Positions 1-7,288 of a stretch of 64,000 nucleotides of DNA are shown in pieces. The translations under genes and the position numbers were made by a program. Below the pieces are notes generated by a model that saw nothing but the letters and a program-made list of their open reading frames with translations, made no database searches and was not told the DNA's origin. The stretch lies in NCBI RefSeq assembly GCF_002553505.1, contig NZ_PDCP01000004.1:1-64000 (forward strand), read 5' to 3'. This stretch comes from Mycolicibacterium agri (GTDB lineage: Bacteria > Actinomycetota > Actinomycetes > Mycobacteriales > Mycobacteriaceae). Positions within the stretch are counted from its first letter, which is position 1. The number at the start of each line of letters is the position of its first letter.

Positions 1-255
1 GAGCTCGATATCTACTTCTGCGATCCGCACTCGCCATGGCAACGCGGCAGTAACGAGAACACCAACGGGCTGCTGCGCCAATACTTTGCTAAAGGCACCG
101 ACCTATCAGTGTTCCCGGCCGACTACCTCGACTACGTTGCCGCCCAACTCAACACCCGACCCCGCAAAACCCTCGGCTGGAAGAAACCCGCTGAAGTCCT
201 CGACGAGCTACTCTCAAACCCGCCAAAACCACCCGCTGTTGCATCCACTGCCTGA
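1..255 (+). mobile_element. IS30-family transposase, C-terminal fragment (5' truncated by window edge)
   Basis: The open frame runs from base 1 to a TGA at 253-255 (84 residues). It begins inside the catalytic core, at residues reading [20 protein letters not shown]. The [22 protein letters not shown] pattern is typical of the last part of the DDE integrase domain of IS30-family transposases. It includes the final catalytic Glu (in NENTNGLL) and the closing [20 protein letters not shown] segment. The body and left end of the element lie outside the window, so I cannot tell whether it is intact, and the right terminal inverted repeat (expected within about 255-290) cannot be verified. The gene ends about 60 bp from the MocR-type regulator stop codon, so the insertion marks the edge of the accessory region. 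Confidence 0.85.
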
Positions 256-317
256 AATCGCCTGGGGTTTTGCGGGCATAAGCGTCTGCTCGCGGAAGAG
301 AGGCTCGCGGGGGAGAG

Positions 318-1760
318 CTAGACGACGACGGTGCTCGGCTCCGGGGCCGTCGAGCCGGTGACGCTGTGCCACGCGCGCGCCAGCACCTCGATCGTCGCCG
401 AAAGCTGTTCTTCGGGAAGCGCATAGGGCACCCGCACGAACCGCTCGAGCGTGCCGTCGACGCCGAAACGCGGCCCCGCGGGCAGTTCCAGACCCATGCG
501 CGACGCGGCGGCGGCCAGCGCGGTGCTCATCGGTGCCGGCAGCCGCACCCACAGTGACATGCCGCCGACGCCGGGGCCAGGCTCCCAGTCGGGCAGCAGG
601 CGCTCCAGCAGGTCGACGAGAAAGGCGCGCCGCGTTCGCAGAATGTCGCGCCGCTCCGGCAGCACCTCGTCGCATTGGGCGAGAAGCCTTGCGGCGGCGA
701 ATTGTTCGAGAACCGGCGTGCCCATGTCGACCGACGGGCGCAGCGCGGCAATGGTGGCGATGGTGGCGCGTTCGGCGCGGATCCAGCCCACCCGCAGGCC
801 ACCCCAGAACGACTTCGACATCGACCCGATCGTCAGCACCAGATCACGGCGCGTCGTCAACGCTGTCGCCATCGGCTCTGGCACCGCATCATCGAGCCAC
901 ATGTCGCGGATGGTCTCGTCGATGACGGTGCGCGTTCTGGTCTCGGCGATGATGCCCGCCAAGCGCTTTCGGTCCTCCGCCTGCATGGTCATCCCGGTCG
1001 GGTTCTGGTTGTCGGGGATGAAGTAGGCCAGGTTGGGCGACAGCTGCTGGATGGCGGCCTGTACCGCGTCGAGTTCCCAGCCGTCCTCGGTCAGCGCCAC
1101 CGGAACGGGCCGCGCGCCCGCGGTGGTAATCGCCGACAGCGCACCGTGATACGTCGGCTGCTCCACCAGCACCCGATCGCCGGGCTGCACGTAGGTGGTC
1201 AGCACCAGGCCGATGGCGTGCAGTGCGCCCGTCGTCACCAGGATCTCGTCGGGATCGGTGGGAAGCCCCTGCGCGCAATACCTTTCGGCGATCGCCCGGC
1301 GCAGCGGGGGAACGCCGACGAGTTCGTGCCCCGGCTCGTGCAGGTAGGGCGTCACGTCATGGGTGGCGTTCATGAACGCCTCGCTGACCGCGGCCGCCGG
1401 CGCTGACAGTGCGGCGGCGGCCAGGCTCATCGCGGGCGCGGAGATCTCGGTGCGCGCGGCGGGGGTTACGGGCAGAGCCGTGGTGCTGCGTGCACCGCGG
1501 CGAGCGTGCAGATAGCCGTCTTCGCGCAGCTGCGCGTAGGCGGCGGTGACCGTGGTGCGCGAGACCCGCAACCGGTCGGCCATCGCGCGCTCGCTGGGCA
1601 GCCGGGCGCCGACCGGTAGCCGTCCGTCGATGATCAACAGCCGGATGGCGTCGGCCAGGCCGTGGTAGGCCGGGCCACTTCGACTGGATGTGCGCCAGTT
1701 GCCCAGCTCGCGGGCCAGTAGGTCCACGTCGAGCGCTCTGGCTGGCATATCAACGGTCAT
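318..1760 (-). CDS. MocR/GntR-family PLP-dependent transcriptional regulator (YczR/PdxR-like)
   Basis: The 480-residue protein has the MocR layout. An N-terminal GntR winged helix (about residues 20-90; LPVGARLPSERAMADRLRVSRTTVTAAYAQL) is followed by a fold-type I aminotransferase domain. That domain contains the NPTG stretch and SMSKSFWGGLRVGWIR, whose Lys is the expected PLP-binding residue. Family members sense an amine or PLP-related effector through the aminotransferase domain and bind direct repeats. I chose the ATG at 1760 because it immediately precedes MPARALD and the GntR domain; the frame stays open further upstream but that extension overlaps the operator. The gene is divergent from a YczE-family membrane protein, the usual partner, so regulation of that gene and of itself is likely. 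The effector is unknown. Confidence 0.88.
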   Translation of the reverse strand: MTVDMPARALDVDLLARELGNWRTSSRSGPAYHGLADAIRLLIIDGRLPVGARLPSERAMADRLRVSRTTVTAAYAQLREDGYLHARRGARSTTALPVTPAARTEISAPAMSLAAAALSAPAAAVSEAFMNATHDVTPYLHEPGHELVGVPPLRRAIAERYCAQGLPTDPDEILVTTGALHAIGLVLTTYVQPGDRVLVEQPTYHGALSAITTAGARPVPVALTEDGWELDAVQAAIQQLSPNLAYFIPDNQNPTGMTMQAEDRKRLAGIIAETRTRTVIDETIRDMWLDDAVPEPMATALTTRRDLVLTIGSMSKSFWGGLRVGWIRAERATIATIAALRPSVDMGTPVLEQFAAARLLAQCDEVLPERRDILRTRRAFLVDLLERLLPDWEPGPGVGGMSLWVRLPAPMSTALAAAASRMGLELPAGPRFGVDGTLERFVRVPYALPEEQLSATIEVLARAWHSVTGSTAPEPSTVVV

Positions 1761-1762
1761 TT

Positions 1763-1805
1763 GCAAGCCAGTATGCGCTGACTGGCTATTGAAAGGCAAG
1801 CCAGT
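1763..1805. promoter_or_regulatory. Putative MocR operator: two direct repeats plus one inverted half-site
   Basis: GCAAGCCAGT occurs at 1763-1772 and again, identical, at 1796-1805, spaced 33 bp start to start (about three helical turns). ACTGGC, the reverse complement of GCCAGT, sits between them at 1781-1786. The site lies directly upstream of the regulator start codon (1760) and in front of the divergent genes. Direct repeats in a divergent promoter are the typical arrangement for MocR regulators, but binding here is inferred. Confidence 0.6.
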
Positions 1806-1825
1806 CGGCGCAGATTCTGGAGTCC

Positions 1826-1978
1826 ATGAGTACGAATTGGATATCTCGACTGGCCCGTAATCTGTCCAGGCTGTTTGGACCCGTCGAACGCATCCCGGCC
1901 GAGTTCGTCGACCGGGACGCCGAGCGGGTGCAGCACGACCTCGAGCTGATACGGATCCGCTTCCCGCACCATGCGTGA
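1826..1978 (+). CDS. Small protein of unknown function, translationally coupled to yczE
   Basis: The ATG at 1826 has a GGAG 5-8 bases upstream and opens a 50-codon frame ending at TGA 1976-1978. The ATG of the membrane protein at 1971 lies inside its last codons, so translational coupling is plausible. The product is basic at the start (WISRLARNLSRLFG), then rich in acidic and aliphatic residues (AEFVDRDAERVQHDLELIRI). There is no signal peptide or membrane segment, and I recognise no family. It fills the gap between the MocR operator and yczE, so it would be the first gene of the regulated transcript. Support is the ribosome binding site and the overlap, not homology. Confidence 0.5.
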   Translation: MSTNWISRLARNLSRLFGPVERIPAEFVDRDAERVQHDLELIRIRFPHHA

Positions 1979-2696
1979 GGCTCTCGCGCGAGCCGCTGCA
2001 TTGGTGGTCGGGTTGGCCTGCTACGGGCTCTCGATGGCGATCATGGTGCGGGCCGGGCTCGGTCTGGACCCGTGGGACGTGTTCCATCAGGGGCTGTCGC
2101 GCAAGACCGGCATGACCATCGGCGCCGCGTCGGCGGTGGTCGGGGTGGGCGTGCTGGTGGCGTGGATCCCCCTGCGCAACCGGCCCGGGATCGGCACCGT
2201 GGCCAACGTCATCGGCATCGCCGTTTCGGTGGACGTCAGCCTTGCGCTTCTGCCGACGCCGACGTCGCTTCCGGTGCGGATTGCGATGATGGTGGGCGCG
2301 GTGGTGCTCAACGCGTTCGCCACCGCGCTCTACATCGGCGCCGGCCTCGGTCCAGGCCCCCGCGACGGCCTCATGACCGGGCTGGTGATGCGCACCGGAC
2401 TGTCGGTGCGATTGATCCGCACCTCGATCGAGGCCACCGTGCTGGCGGTGGGCTGGCTACTCGGCGGGACCGTCGGCATCGGCACCGTCCTGTACGCGTT
2501 CGGCATCGGCCCGCTCGTGCAGTTCTTCGTCAGGGTCACGCCTCGGCGCGTGCTCGCGCGCAGTGGATGGGCGTCGGTCGTCGAAGCAAACGACAAGCGT
2601 GCGACGGGTGCATCGGCCGAGGGGGTGTGTGATGTTGCACGACAGGATGTTTCACGAAAGAAGGACCAGGAAGGGGAGCAAACACTGATTAAGTGA
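1971..2696 (+). CDS. yczE: YczE/YitT-type integral membrane protein
   Basis: The 241-residue protein has about five or six hydrophobic segments: residues 5-25, 45-65, 75-95, 103-125 and 145-185. Two internally repeated glycine-rich motifs stand out, MVRAGLGLDPWDVFHQGLS near residue 25 and YIGAGLGPGPRDGLMTGL near 122. These are the YczE-family signatures (G-LG-PWD and G-G-GPRDG). Members pair genomically with MocR regulators, as in Bacillus yczR-yczE, and are thought to be transporters of unknown substrate. The last 45 residues are hydrophilic and charged and look like a cytoplasmic tail. The ATG overlaps the end of the preceding 50-codon gene. The substrate cannot be read from the sequence. 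Confidence 0.82.
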   Translation: MREALARAAALVVGLACYGLSMAIMVRAGLGLDPWDVFHQGLSRKTGMTIGAASAVVGVGVLVAWIPLRNRPGIGTVANVIGIAVSVDVSLALLPTPTSLPVRIAMMVGAVVLNAFATALYIGAGLGPGPRDGLMTGLVMRTGLSVRLIRTSIEATVLAVGWLLGGTVGIGTVLYAFGIGPLVQFFVRVTPRRVLARSGWASVVEANDKRATGASAEGVCDVARQDVSRKKDQEGEQTLIK

Positions 2697-2782
2697 CGGC
2701 AACGCGATCGAAAGCGACGTCGTCGTCGACATAACTGGCGGTCCCGGTGTAGCCCCACCGTGCTGAACTCGGCGCTCTGTTC

Positions 2783-2841
2783 TTGACAGACTTCACAAGG
2801 CGGGTGCACGATGACCTGCATCACTTTGGAAAAGCTTTCCA
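2783..2841 (+). promoter_or_regulatory. Promoter and IclR operator of the MFS-amidase arm
   Basis: A TTGACA at 2783-2788 with a weak CACGAT (2807-2812) 18 bp later makes a candidate promoter. Downstream, 2827-2841 holds the perfect palindrome TGGAAA-AGC-TTTCCA, 18 bp before the MFS ATG at 2860. The same palindrome stands before the BCCP gene at 6730-6746, and an IclR regulator is encoded between the two arms. A site just downstream of the -10 would suit a repressor. Assignment to this IclR protein is inferred. Confidence 0.6.
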
Positions 2842-2859
2842 GATTATGGAAGGGCATCG

Positions 2860-4365
2860 ATGCCGTCGAATCCTGCGGACCGGTCCACAACTTTCGTCGA
2901 CGCAAACCTACTGACGCGGCTCGATCGGGCGCCTGTCACGCGGACGCTTCGCGTCGGCATCGGTGTCGTCGTCCTCGTCTGGCTCCTCGAATCGTTCGAC
3001 ATCGGCCTGGTGAGCGTGCTGATCCTGGTGCTGGGACCGCATTGGGAACTGTCCTCGGGCGAGATCGGACTGCTCGGCGCGTCCGGCACCATCGGGTTGC
3101 TCGCAGGCATGCTGCCGGCCGGCCGACTCGCCGACCTGTACGGCCGAAAAAAGGTCCTCATGGTCGGCACCGCGATGTTCTCGGTCTTCACGCTGCTCAG
3201 CGCGTTTTCGCCGAACTTCGTTGTGCTGATCATCCTGCGAATCGTCGCGGGCCTTGGCGAGGGCGCCATCTTCCCTGTGCCGTACCTGATGATCTCCGAG
3301 CTGGTGAACAAGGAGAAGCGCGGCCGGATCATGGGCTACGCGCAGTGGGTACTGAACGGCGGTTACACGCTTCCCGCATTGGTCGGCTTGTGGGCGGTGA
3401 GCACCTTCGACACCGAGTGGTCGTGGCGGGTGCCCTGCTTGATCGGCGGCCTGCCCTTGCTGCTGATACCCGTTCTTGCCAAGTGGGTGCCCGAGAGTCC
3501 TCGGTTCCAGCTCCGCAAGGCAACACGGCAGGCCTCCGAAGCTCCCCGCGAGGACGTGCGCAAGCTCGTCACGCGCATTGAGGACGAAGCGGGCATCGCC
3601 CACGACGAGACGGTTGTCGACCCCGAAATCCTGGCCGTCCTCGATGATTCCGCGGTACGCGGATCGATGCGGATGCGCCAGCTACTGAAAGCGCCCTATC
3701 TCCGGCGCAGCGTGATCGCCTATGCGGCGCTGACCGCCTCGTTCATCGTCTGGTACACGATGTTGACCTACGCTCCCACCATCTTCGGAATGCTCGGGGC
3801 CACGAAGTCGAACTCGCTGTTGTATACCGGCGTGATGATGTTCGTCTCGGCGTTCGGCGTGTTCTATCAGGGTAGGCTCGCTGATTCGCGAGGCCGCAAG
3901 CCGGTCTTCGCGGTGTACATGGTGGTCGCGGCCATCGGCCTGGTGTTGCTCACCCTCGAACCGGTCGTCGGAATCGTCGTCGTCGTGATCGGAGCGCTCG
4001 CGACGGCCTGGTTCGGGCTCGGCAGCTTCTCCATCCCGAAAATGTATATGGCAGAGCAGTATCCGACCCGGCTGCGGGGTTTGGGGACGAGCGTCGGCGA
4101 GATGGTAAGCCGCGGCCTGACCGGTGGCATCCTGGTTGCCTTCCTGCCCGGTTTGATCGCGGGTTTCGGGGTGACCACGGTGCTCACCGCAGCGGCCATA
4201 TCCATGGTCCTGCTCGCCGCGCCGATGTTCTTCTTTGGCCAGGAGACAAGCGGTCGCAACATGGAGGATCTGGGTACTGACCTGTCCGACAGAGAAAAGC
4301 AGCCTGATGTCCCGCGGGCCGACGTCGAGGTGACTCCGCAACCAGGGCGAATGCCGCAGCAGTGA
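2860..4365 (+). CDS. MFS transporter, sugar-porter/NiaP-like
   Basis: The 501-residue permease has 12 predicted transmembrane helices. The MFS loop 2-3 motif (AGRLADLYGRKKV, about residue 87) is clear, its loop 8-9 repeat is YQGRLADSRGRKPV, and the WVPESPRFQL motif after helix 6 is typical of the sugar-porter and NiaP-like branches. The central loop (about 215-275) is long and charged. Such proteins are usually proton symporters for small organic acids, sugars or aromatic acids. The last codons overlap the GTG of the amidase by 4 bp, so the two genes are co-transcribed and it probably imports the substrate used by the IclR-linked island. The substrate is unknown. Confidence 0.85.
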   Translation: MPSNPADRSTTFVDANLLTRLDRAPVTRTLRVGIGVVVLVWLLESFDIGLVSVLILVLGPHWELSSGEIGLLGASGTIGLLAGMLPAGRLADLYGRKKVLMVGTAMFSVFTLLSAFSPNFVVLIILRIVAGLGEGAIFPVPYLMISELVNKEKRGRIMGYAQWVLNGGYTLPALVGLWAVSTFDTEWSWRVPCLIGGLPLLLIPVLAKWVPESPRFQLRKATRQASEAPREDVRKLVTRIEDEAGIAHDETVVDPEILAVLDDSAVRGSMRMRQLLKAPYLRRSVIAYAALTASFIVWYTMLTYAPTIFGMLGATKSNSLLYTGVMMFVSAFGVFYQGRLADSRGRKPVFAVYMVVAAIGLVLLTLEPVVGIVVVVIGALATAWFGLGSFSIPKMYMAEQYPTRLRGLGTSVGEMVSRGLTGGILVAFLPGLIAGFGVTTVLTAAAISMVLLAAPMFFFGQETSGRNMEDLGTDLSDREKQPDVPRADVEVTPQPGRMPQQ

Positions 4366-5744
4366 GCGAGGAATCGCTGACGATCGCGTCGGCAGGCGCC
4401 CACCTCCGCCGCGGAGAGCTCACCTGTGTCGAGCTTGCGACATCTCACCTCGACCGGATCGCCGCGCTCGACCCGAGTTTGCACGCCTACATCACGGTCA
4501 TGGCAGACGGTGCGCTGAGCCAGGCTTCGGCCCTCGACGCGGAGCTGGCTGCCGGCGTCGATCGTGGTCCCCTGCACGGCATTCCGATCGCGATCAAGGA
4601 CCTGTTCGACGTCGCGGGCGTGCGCACGACCGCAGGCTCGCGTTCACGTGTGCACGCCACCGAAGCCAGAGCCGACGCGGCCGTCGTGGGGCGGCTGCGC
4701 GTGGCAGGCGCGGTGTTTCTCGGCAAGAACAACCTTGCCGAGTTTGCAGCCGATGTCACGGGACGCAACGAGACGTTCGGTGACATGCCGAACCCGTGGC
4801 ACGGCGACTACTCATCGGGCGGGTCGTCGGGCGGCACGGCGTCGGCGGTCGCTGCGGGACTGACCCTGGGCGGTGTCGGCTCGGATACCGGCGGCTCGAT
4901 CCGCTTCCCCGCGAGTGTCTGTGGCGTGGTAGGTGTCCGGCCGACCTACGGAGCTGTCGATATCGCGGGCGCGTTCACACGCGCCATGACACTGGACGTC
5001 GCAGGCCCGATCGCCCGCACGGTCGACGATGCGGCGCTTCTGCTGAATGCGATGACCGGTCGGCTCATCGTCTCCGAACCGGACGCGTCGGCGGTGGACC
5101 TTCACGGCGTGACGGTCGGTCTCATCGAAAACGTTTCGATGGTCGGTCTCGCCCCGGATGTGGAACGTTCGACGCAAGCGGCCATCAGCGCGCTCACCGA
5201 ACTCGGCGCCCGGGTCGGCGAAGTCGAATTCCCCGCGCTCAACACCGAGCTGGACTGCCACAGGCTCTTCGAGGTTCTGCTGTACGAGTTCAACCAGGCG
5301 ATGGCAGCGCTACCCGCATCGGATTGCGACCGATCGCTGCTCGGATCCGTGGTGCGCAACAACCTCGACCGCGGCGCAGCGGTGAGCGACGACTTCTACC
5401 GGGATGCGCTCGCCGACCGGTCAGCGATGCAGGCGCAGATCGGTGCGCTATTCGATTCGGTTGACGTCCTGATCACGCCGACACAGCCGATTGCGCCGCC
5501 ACTGCTCGGCGCATCGGCCGATGACCTTGAGCAGGTACGCCGTTTCTTGCTGCCGACAAGCTTTCTCGGACTCCCGTCGGTGTCGGTTCCGTGCGGGATG
5601 ACGAACAACGGCCTGCCGCTCGGGCTGCACATTGTCGGCCGCTTCGACGGTGAACCGCAGATCCTGCGCGTGGCCCGCGCCGTCGAGCACTCGGTGGGGT
5701 GGCAGTGCCGACCCGCACATCCCAGCGCAGTCAACCAGCTATGA
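4362..5744 (+). CDS. Amidase-signature family amidohydrolase
   Basis: The protein has 460 residues and starts with a GTG inside the stop of the MFS gene. The amidase-signature catalytic triad is complete: Lys79 in IPIAIKDLFD, cis-Ser155 in the SSGGSSGG loop and nucleophile Ser179 in SDTGGSIRFPA. The fold also includes GatA and AtzE. The N-terminal and C-terminal parts are closest in style to GatA-like small-molecule amidases, and this is not the true GatA, which lies at 42532-44025. It should hydrolyse an amide R-CO-NH2 or an amide-linked conjugate to a free acid. Coupling to a transporter and to the carboxylase/BKACE arm suggests it prepares the substrate of that pathway. Specificity cannot be assigned. 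Confidence 0.85.
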   Translation: MSEESLTIASAGAHLRRGELTCVELATSHLDRIAALDPSLHAYITVMADGALSQASALDAELAAGVDRGPLHGIPIAIKDLFDVAGVRTTAGSRSRVHATEARADAAVVGRLRVAGAVFLGKNNLAEFAADVTGRNETFGDMPNPWHGDYSSGGSSGGTASAVAAGLTLGGVGSDTGGSIRFPASVCGVVGVRPTYGAVDIAGAFTRAMTLDVAGPIARTVDDAALLLNAMTGRLIVSEPDASAVDLHGVTVGLIENVSMVGLAPDVERSTQAAISALTELGARVGEVEFPALNTELDCHRLFEVLLYEFNQAMAALPASDCDRSLLGSVVRNNLDRGAAVSDDFYRDALADRSAMQAQIGALFDSVDVLITPTQPIAPPLLGASADDLEQVRRFLLPTSFLGLPSVSVPCGMTNNGLPLGLHIVGRFDGEPQILRVARAVEHSVGWQCRPAHPSAVNQL

Positions 5745-5756
5745 CTGCGGCCGGTA

Positions 5757-6569
5757 TCAGAGCGGGCGCGGCGGCAGCAGGTGCGCCACTTCCTGTGCGG
5801 CCGAACGCAGCGGTCGCACAGCCCGTTTCAGCTTCTCGTCGGTCATCCGTACCGCTGGCCCCTGCACGCCCATCGCGGCGAGCAAGTCGCCCTCCGGCGA
5901 GAGGATCGGCACGGCAACGCATCGCACGCCCTCGATCGCCTCCTGGTCGTCGATGCTGTACCCGCGTCGGCGGATCAAGGTCAGCTCCCTGCACAGAGTC
6001 GTCGGCGAGGTGATCGTCTTCCTCGTGAGCCGTCGAAGCGGCATGTCCAGCGCCGCGACCTCGTCCTCGACGGACCGAGCGCTGTGGGAGAGCATCGCCT
6101 TGCCCATGGCGGTTGCGTGGACCGGCAACCGATTACCCGGCGCTTGGGAAAACCGCAGCAGCTGTTTGGATTCGGCGCTGATCACCACCACCATTTCCCC
6201 GGCGTCCCGCACACCGAGATTGACCGATTCGCCCAACTCGTCGCGGAGTCGTTCGACCACTGTCTTGGCGCGGTCGAGGCCGAGACGCCGGTTGGCCGCC
6301 TCGCCGAGCAGCATCGCCGAGCGGCCGAGTGTGTACCGCTCGGTGGCAAGGTCCTGACTCAGGTAACCCTCGTCGACGAGGGCCCGCACGATTCGGTGCA
6401 CAGTGCTGACGCTGAGCGTCAGACTTTTCGCGATGTCGGAGATGCCGAGATCACCCTCGCTCTCGCGAAACAGAGTGAGAACGGCAAGGGTGCGGCTGAT
6501 CGCCTGGGTGCCGGTGCCTGCCGCGGCCGCGTTGCCGCCAACACTGTGCGGCTTTGGCGTGCTCACCAT
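5757..6569 (-). CDS. IclR-family transcriptional regulator of the carboxylase/BKACE island
   Basis: The protein has about 270 residues. An N-terminal winged helix-turn-helix (SRTLAVLTLF, then ISDIAKSLTLSVSTVHRIVRALVDEGYL) is followed by an IclR effector domain (residues about 110-260), ending with PILSPEGDLLAAMGVQGPAVRMT. I chose the ATG at 6569 because a GGAGGG lies 7-12 bases upstream; an ATG at 6596 would add nine residues but has no clear ribosome site. The gene lies between the two arms of the island, convergent with the amidase and divergent from the BCCP gene. A palindrome shared by both arms is its likely operator. The effector is presumably a pathway intermediate. Confidence 0.87.
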   Translation of the reverse strand: MVSTPKPHSVGGNAAAAGTGTQAISRTLAVLTLFRESEGDLGISDIAKSLTLSVSTVHRIVRALVDEGYLSQDLATERYTLGRSAMLLGEAANRRLGLDRAKTVVERLRDELGESVNLGVRDAGEMVVVISAESKQLLRFSQAPGNRLPVHATAMGKAMLSHSARSVEDEVAALDMPLRRLTRKTITSPTTLCRELTLIRRRGYSIDDQEAIEGVRCVAVPILSPEGDLLAAMGVQGPAVRMTDEKLKRAVRPLRSAAQEVAHLLPPRPL

Positions 6570-6691
6570 CAGCGAGCCCTCCGTTGTGTCAGTCATTGTC
6601 GCAGTACAGCGTTTTTGTGTGAGCGTACATCTCGATTCCGTCGTGTTGGGGTCGCGTAGAGGGCGTTCTGCACGTGACAGGGCTTGATGCC

Positions 6692-6746
6692 TTGACAGCG
6701 GCAGTGTGAGAAAGCGAGACTCGAATGAGTTGGAAAGCCTTTCCAA
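6692..6746 (+). promoter_or_regulatory. Promoter and IclR operator of the carboxylase-BKACE arm
   Basis: A TTGACA lies at 6692-6697, with a weak GAGACT about 18 bp further on. The perfect 17-bp palindrome TTGGAAA-GCC-TTTCCAA fills 6730-6746, 44 bp before the BCCP start. Its core matches the site at 2827-2841 base for base outside the 3-bp spacer. Lying in the divergent gap, it could also affect the iclR gene itself. Confidence 0.62.
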
Positions 6747-6790
6747 AATAGTCTTTGCGGGCCGACCCACGGTCGGGAAGGAGAGGGCTG

Positions 6791-7288
6791 ATGCCGGATC
6801 TGACGTTCGCCGAGGTCGGACAGATCCTCCGATTGATTCAGGCGATCGACGCCTCCGACGTTGATCTCGAATGGGGCGACCTCAGGCTGCGGATCCGGCA
6901 CGGTGAGCCGACCGTGAGCAACGGCGACACCACCGCTGCCGAAACGAAACCCACTGTGGCGCAGGCGAACTCCGAGGCCAAGGAGGCGGCCGTTTCGGAA
7001 CCGCAGCAGACGGTCAGCGTCGACGAGGCGCCGGCGGTCCCCGACCACTGGATCGCGGTCGCTGCGCCGATGGTCGGCACCTTCTACCGGTCACCCAAGC
7101 CGGAGGAGCCGCCGTACGTCGAGGCCGGTGACGTCGTCGCCGCAGGCGACACGGTGGGCCTCGTCGAGGTGATGAAGTTGTTCACCGAACTCAAGACGGA
7201 AGTGGCCGGAAAGGTCGCCAGGATCGACGCAGCGGACAGCGCTCTGGTGGAGTTCGGCCAGCCGCTCATCTGGATAGAACCGGCATGA
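6791..7288 (+). CDS. Biotin carboxyl carrier protein (AccB-like BCCP)
   Basis: The protein has 165 residues. An N-terminal helical segment (LTFAEVGQILRLIQAID) and an Ala/Glu/Thr-rich linker (about 40-85) precede a biotinyl-lipoyl domain. The domain starts with APMVGTFYRSP, the AccB-type thumb region, and carries Lys129 in VEVMKLF as the predicted biotinylated residue. This hexapeptide has Val where most BCCPs have Ala (EAMKM/EAMKL). The ATG at 6791 follows GGAGAGG; the frame is open 12 codons further upstream without a better ribosome site. It ends inside the start of the carboxyltransferase (ATGA), so the carrier, transferase and carboxylase subunits are coupled. Confidence 0.88.
   Translation: MPDLTFAEVGQILRLIQAIDASDVDLEWGDLRLRIRHGEPTVSNGDTTAAETKPTVAQANSEAKEAAVSEPQQTVSVDEAPAVPDHWIAVAAPMVGTFYRSPKPEEPPYVEAGDVVAAGDTVGLVEVMKLFTELKTEVAGKVARIDAADSALVEFGQPLIWIEPA

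Noticed and set aside
1..255. Complete insertion sequence
   Set aside because: Only the 3' part of the transposase lies in the window, and the left inverted repeat is outside it.
4362..5744. Second gatA-type tRNA amidotransferase subunit
   Set aside because: A complete gatC-gatA-gatB set exists at 42.2-48.2 kb; this copy lies with a transporter and a biotin-dependent carboxylase and is therefore a small-molecule amidase.
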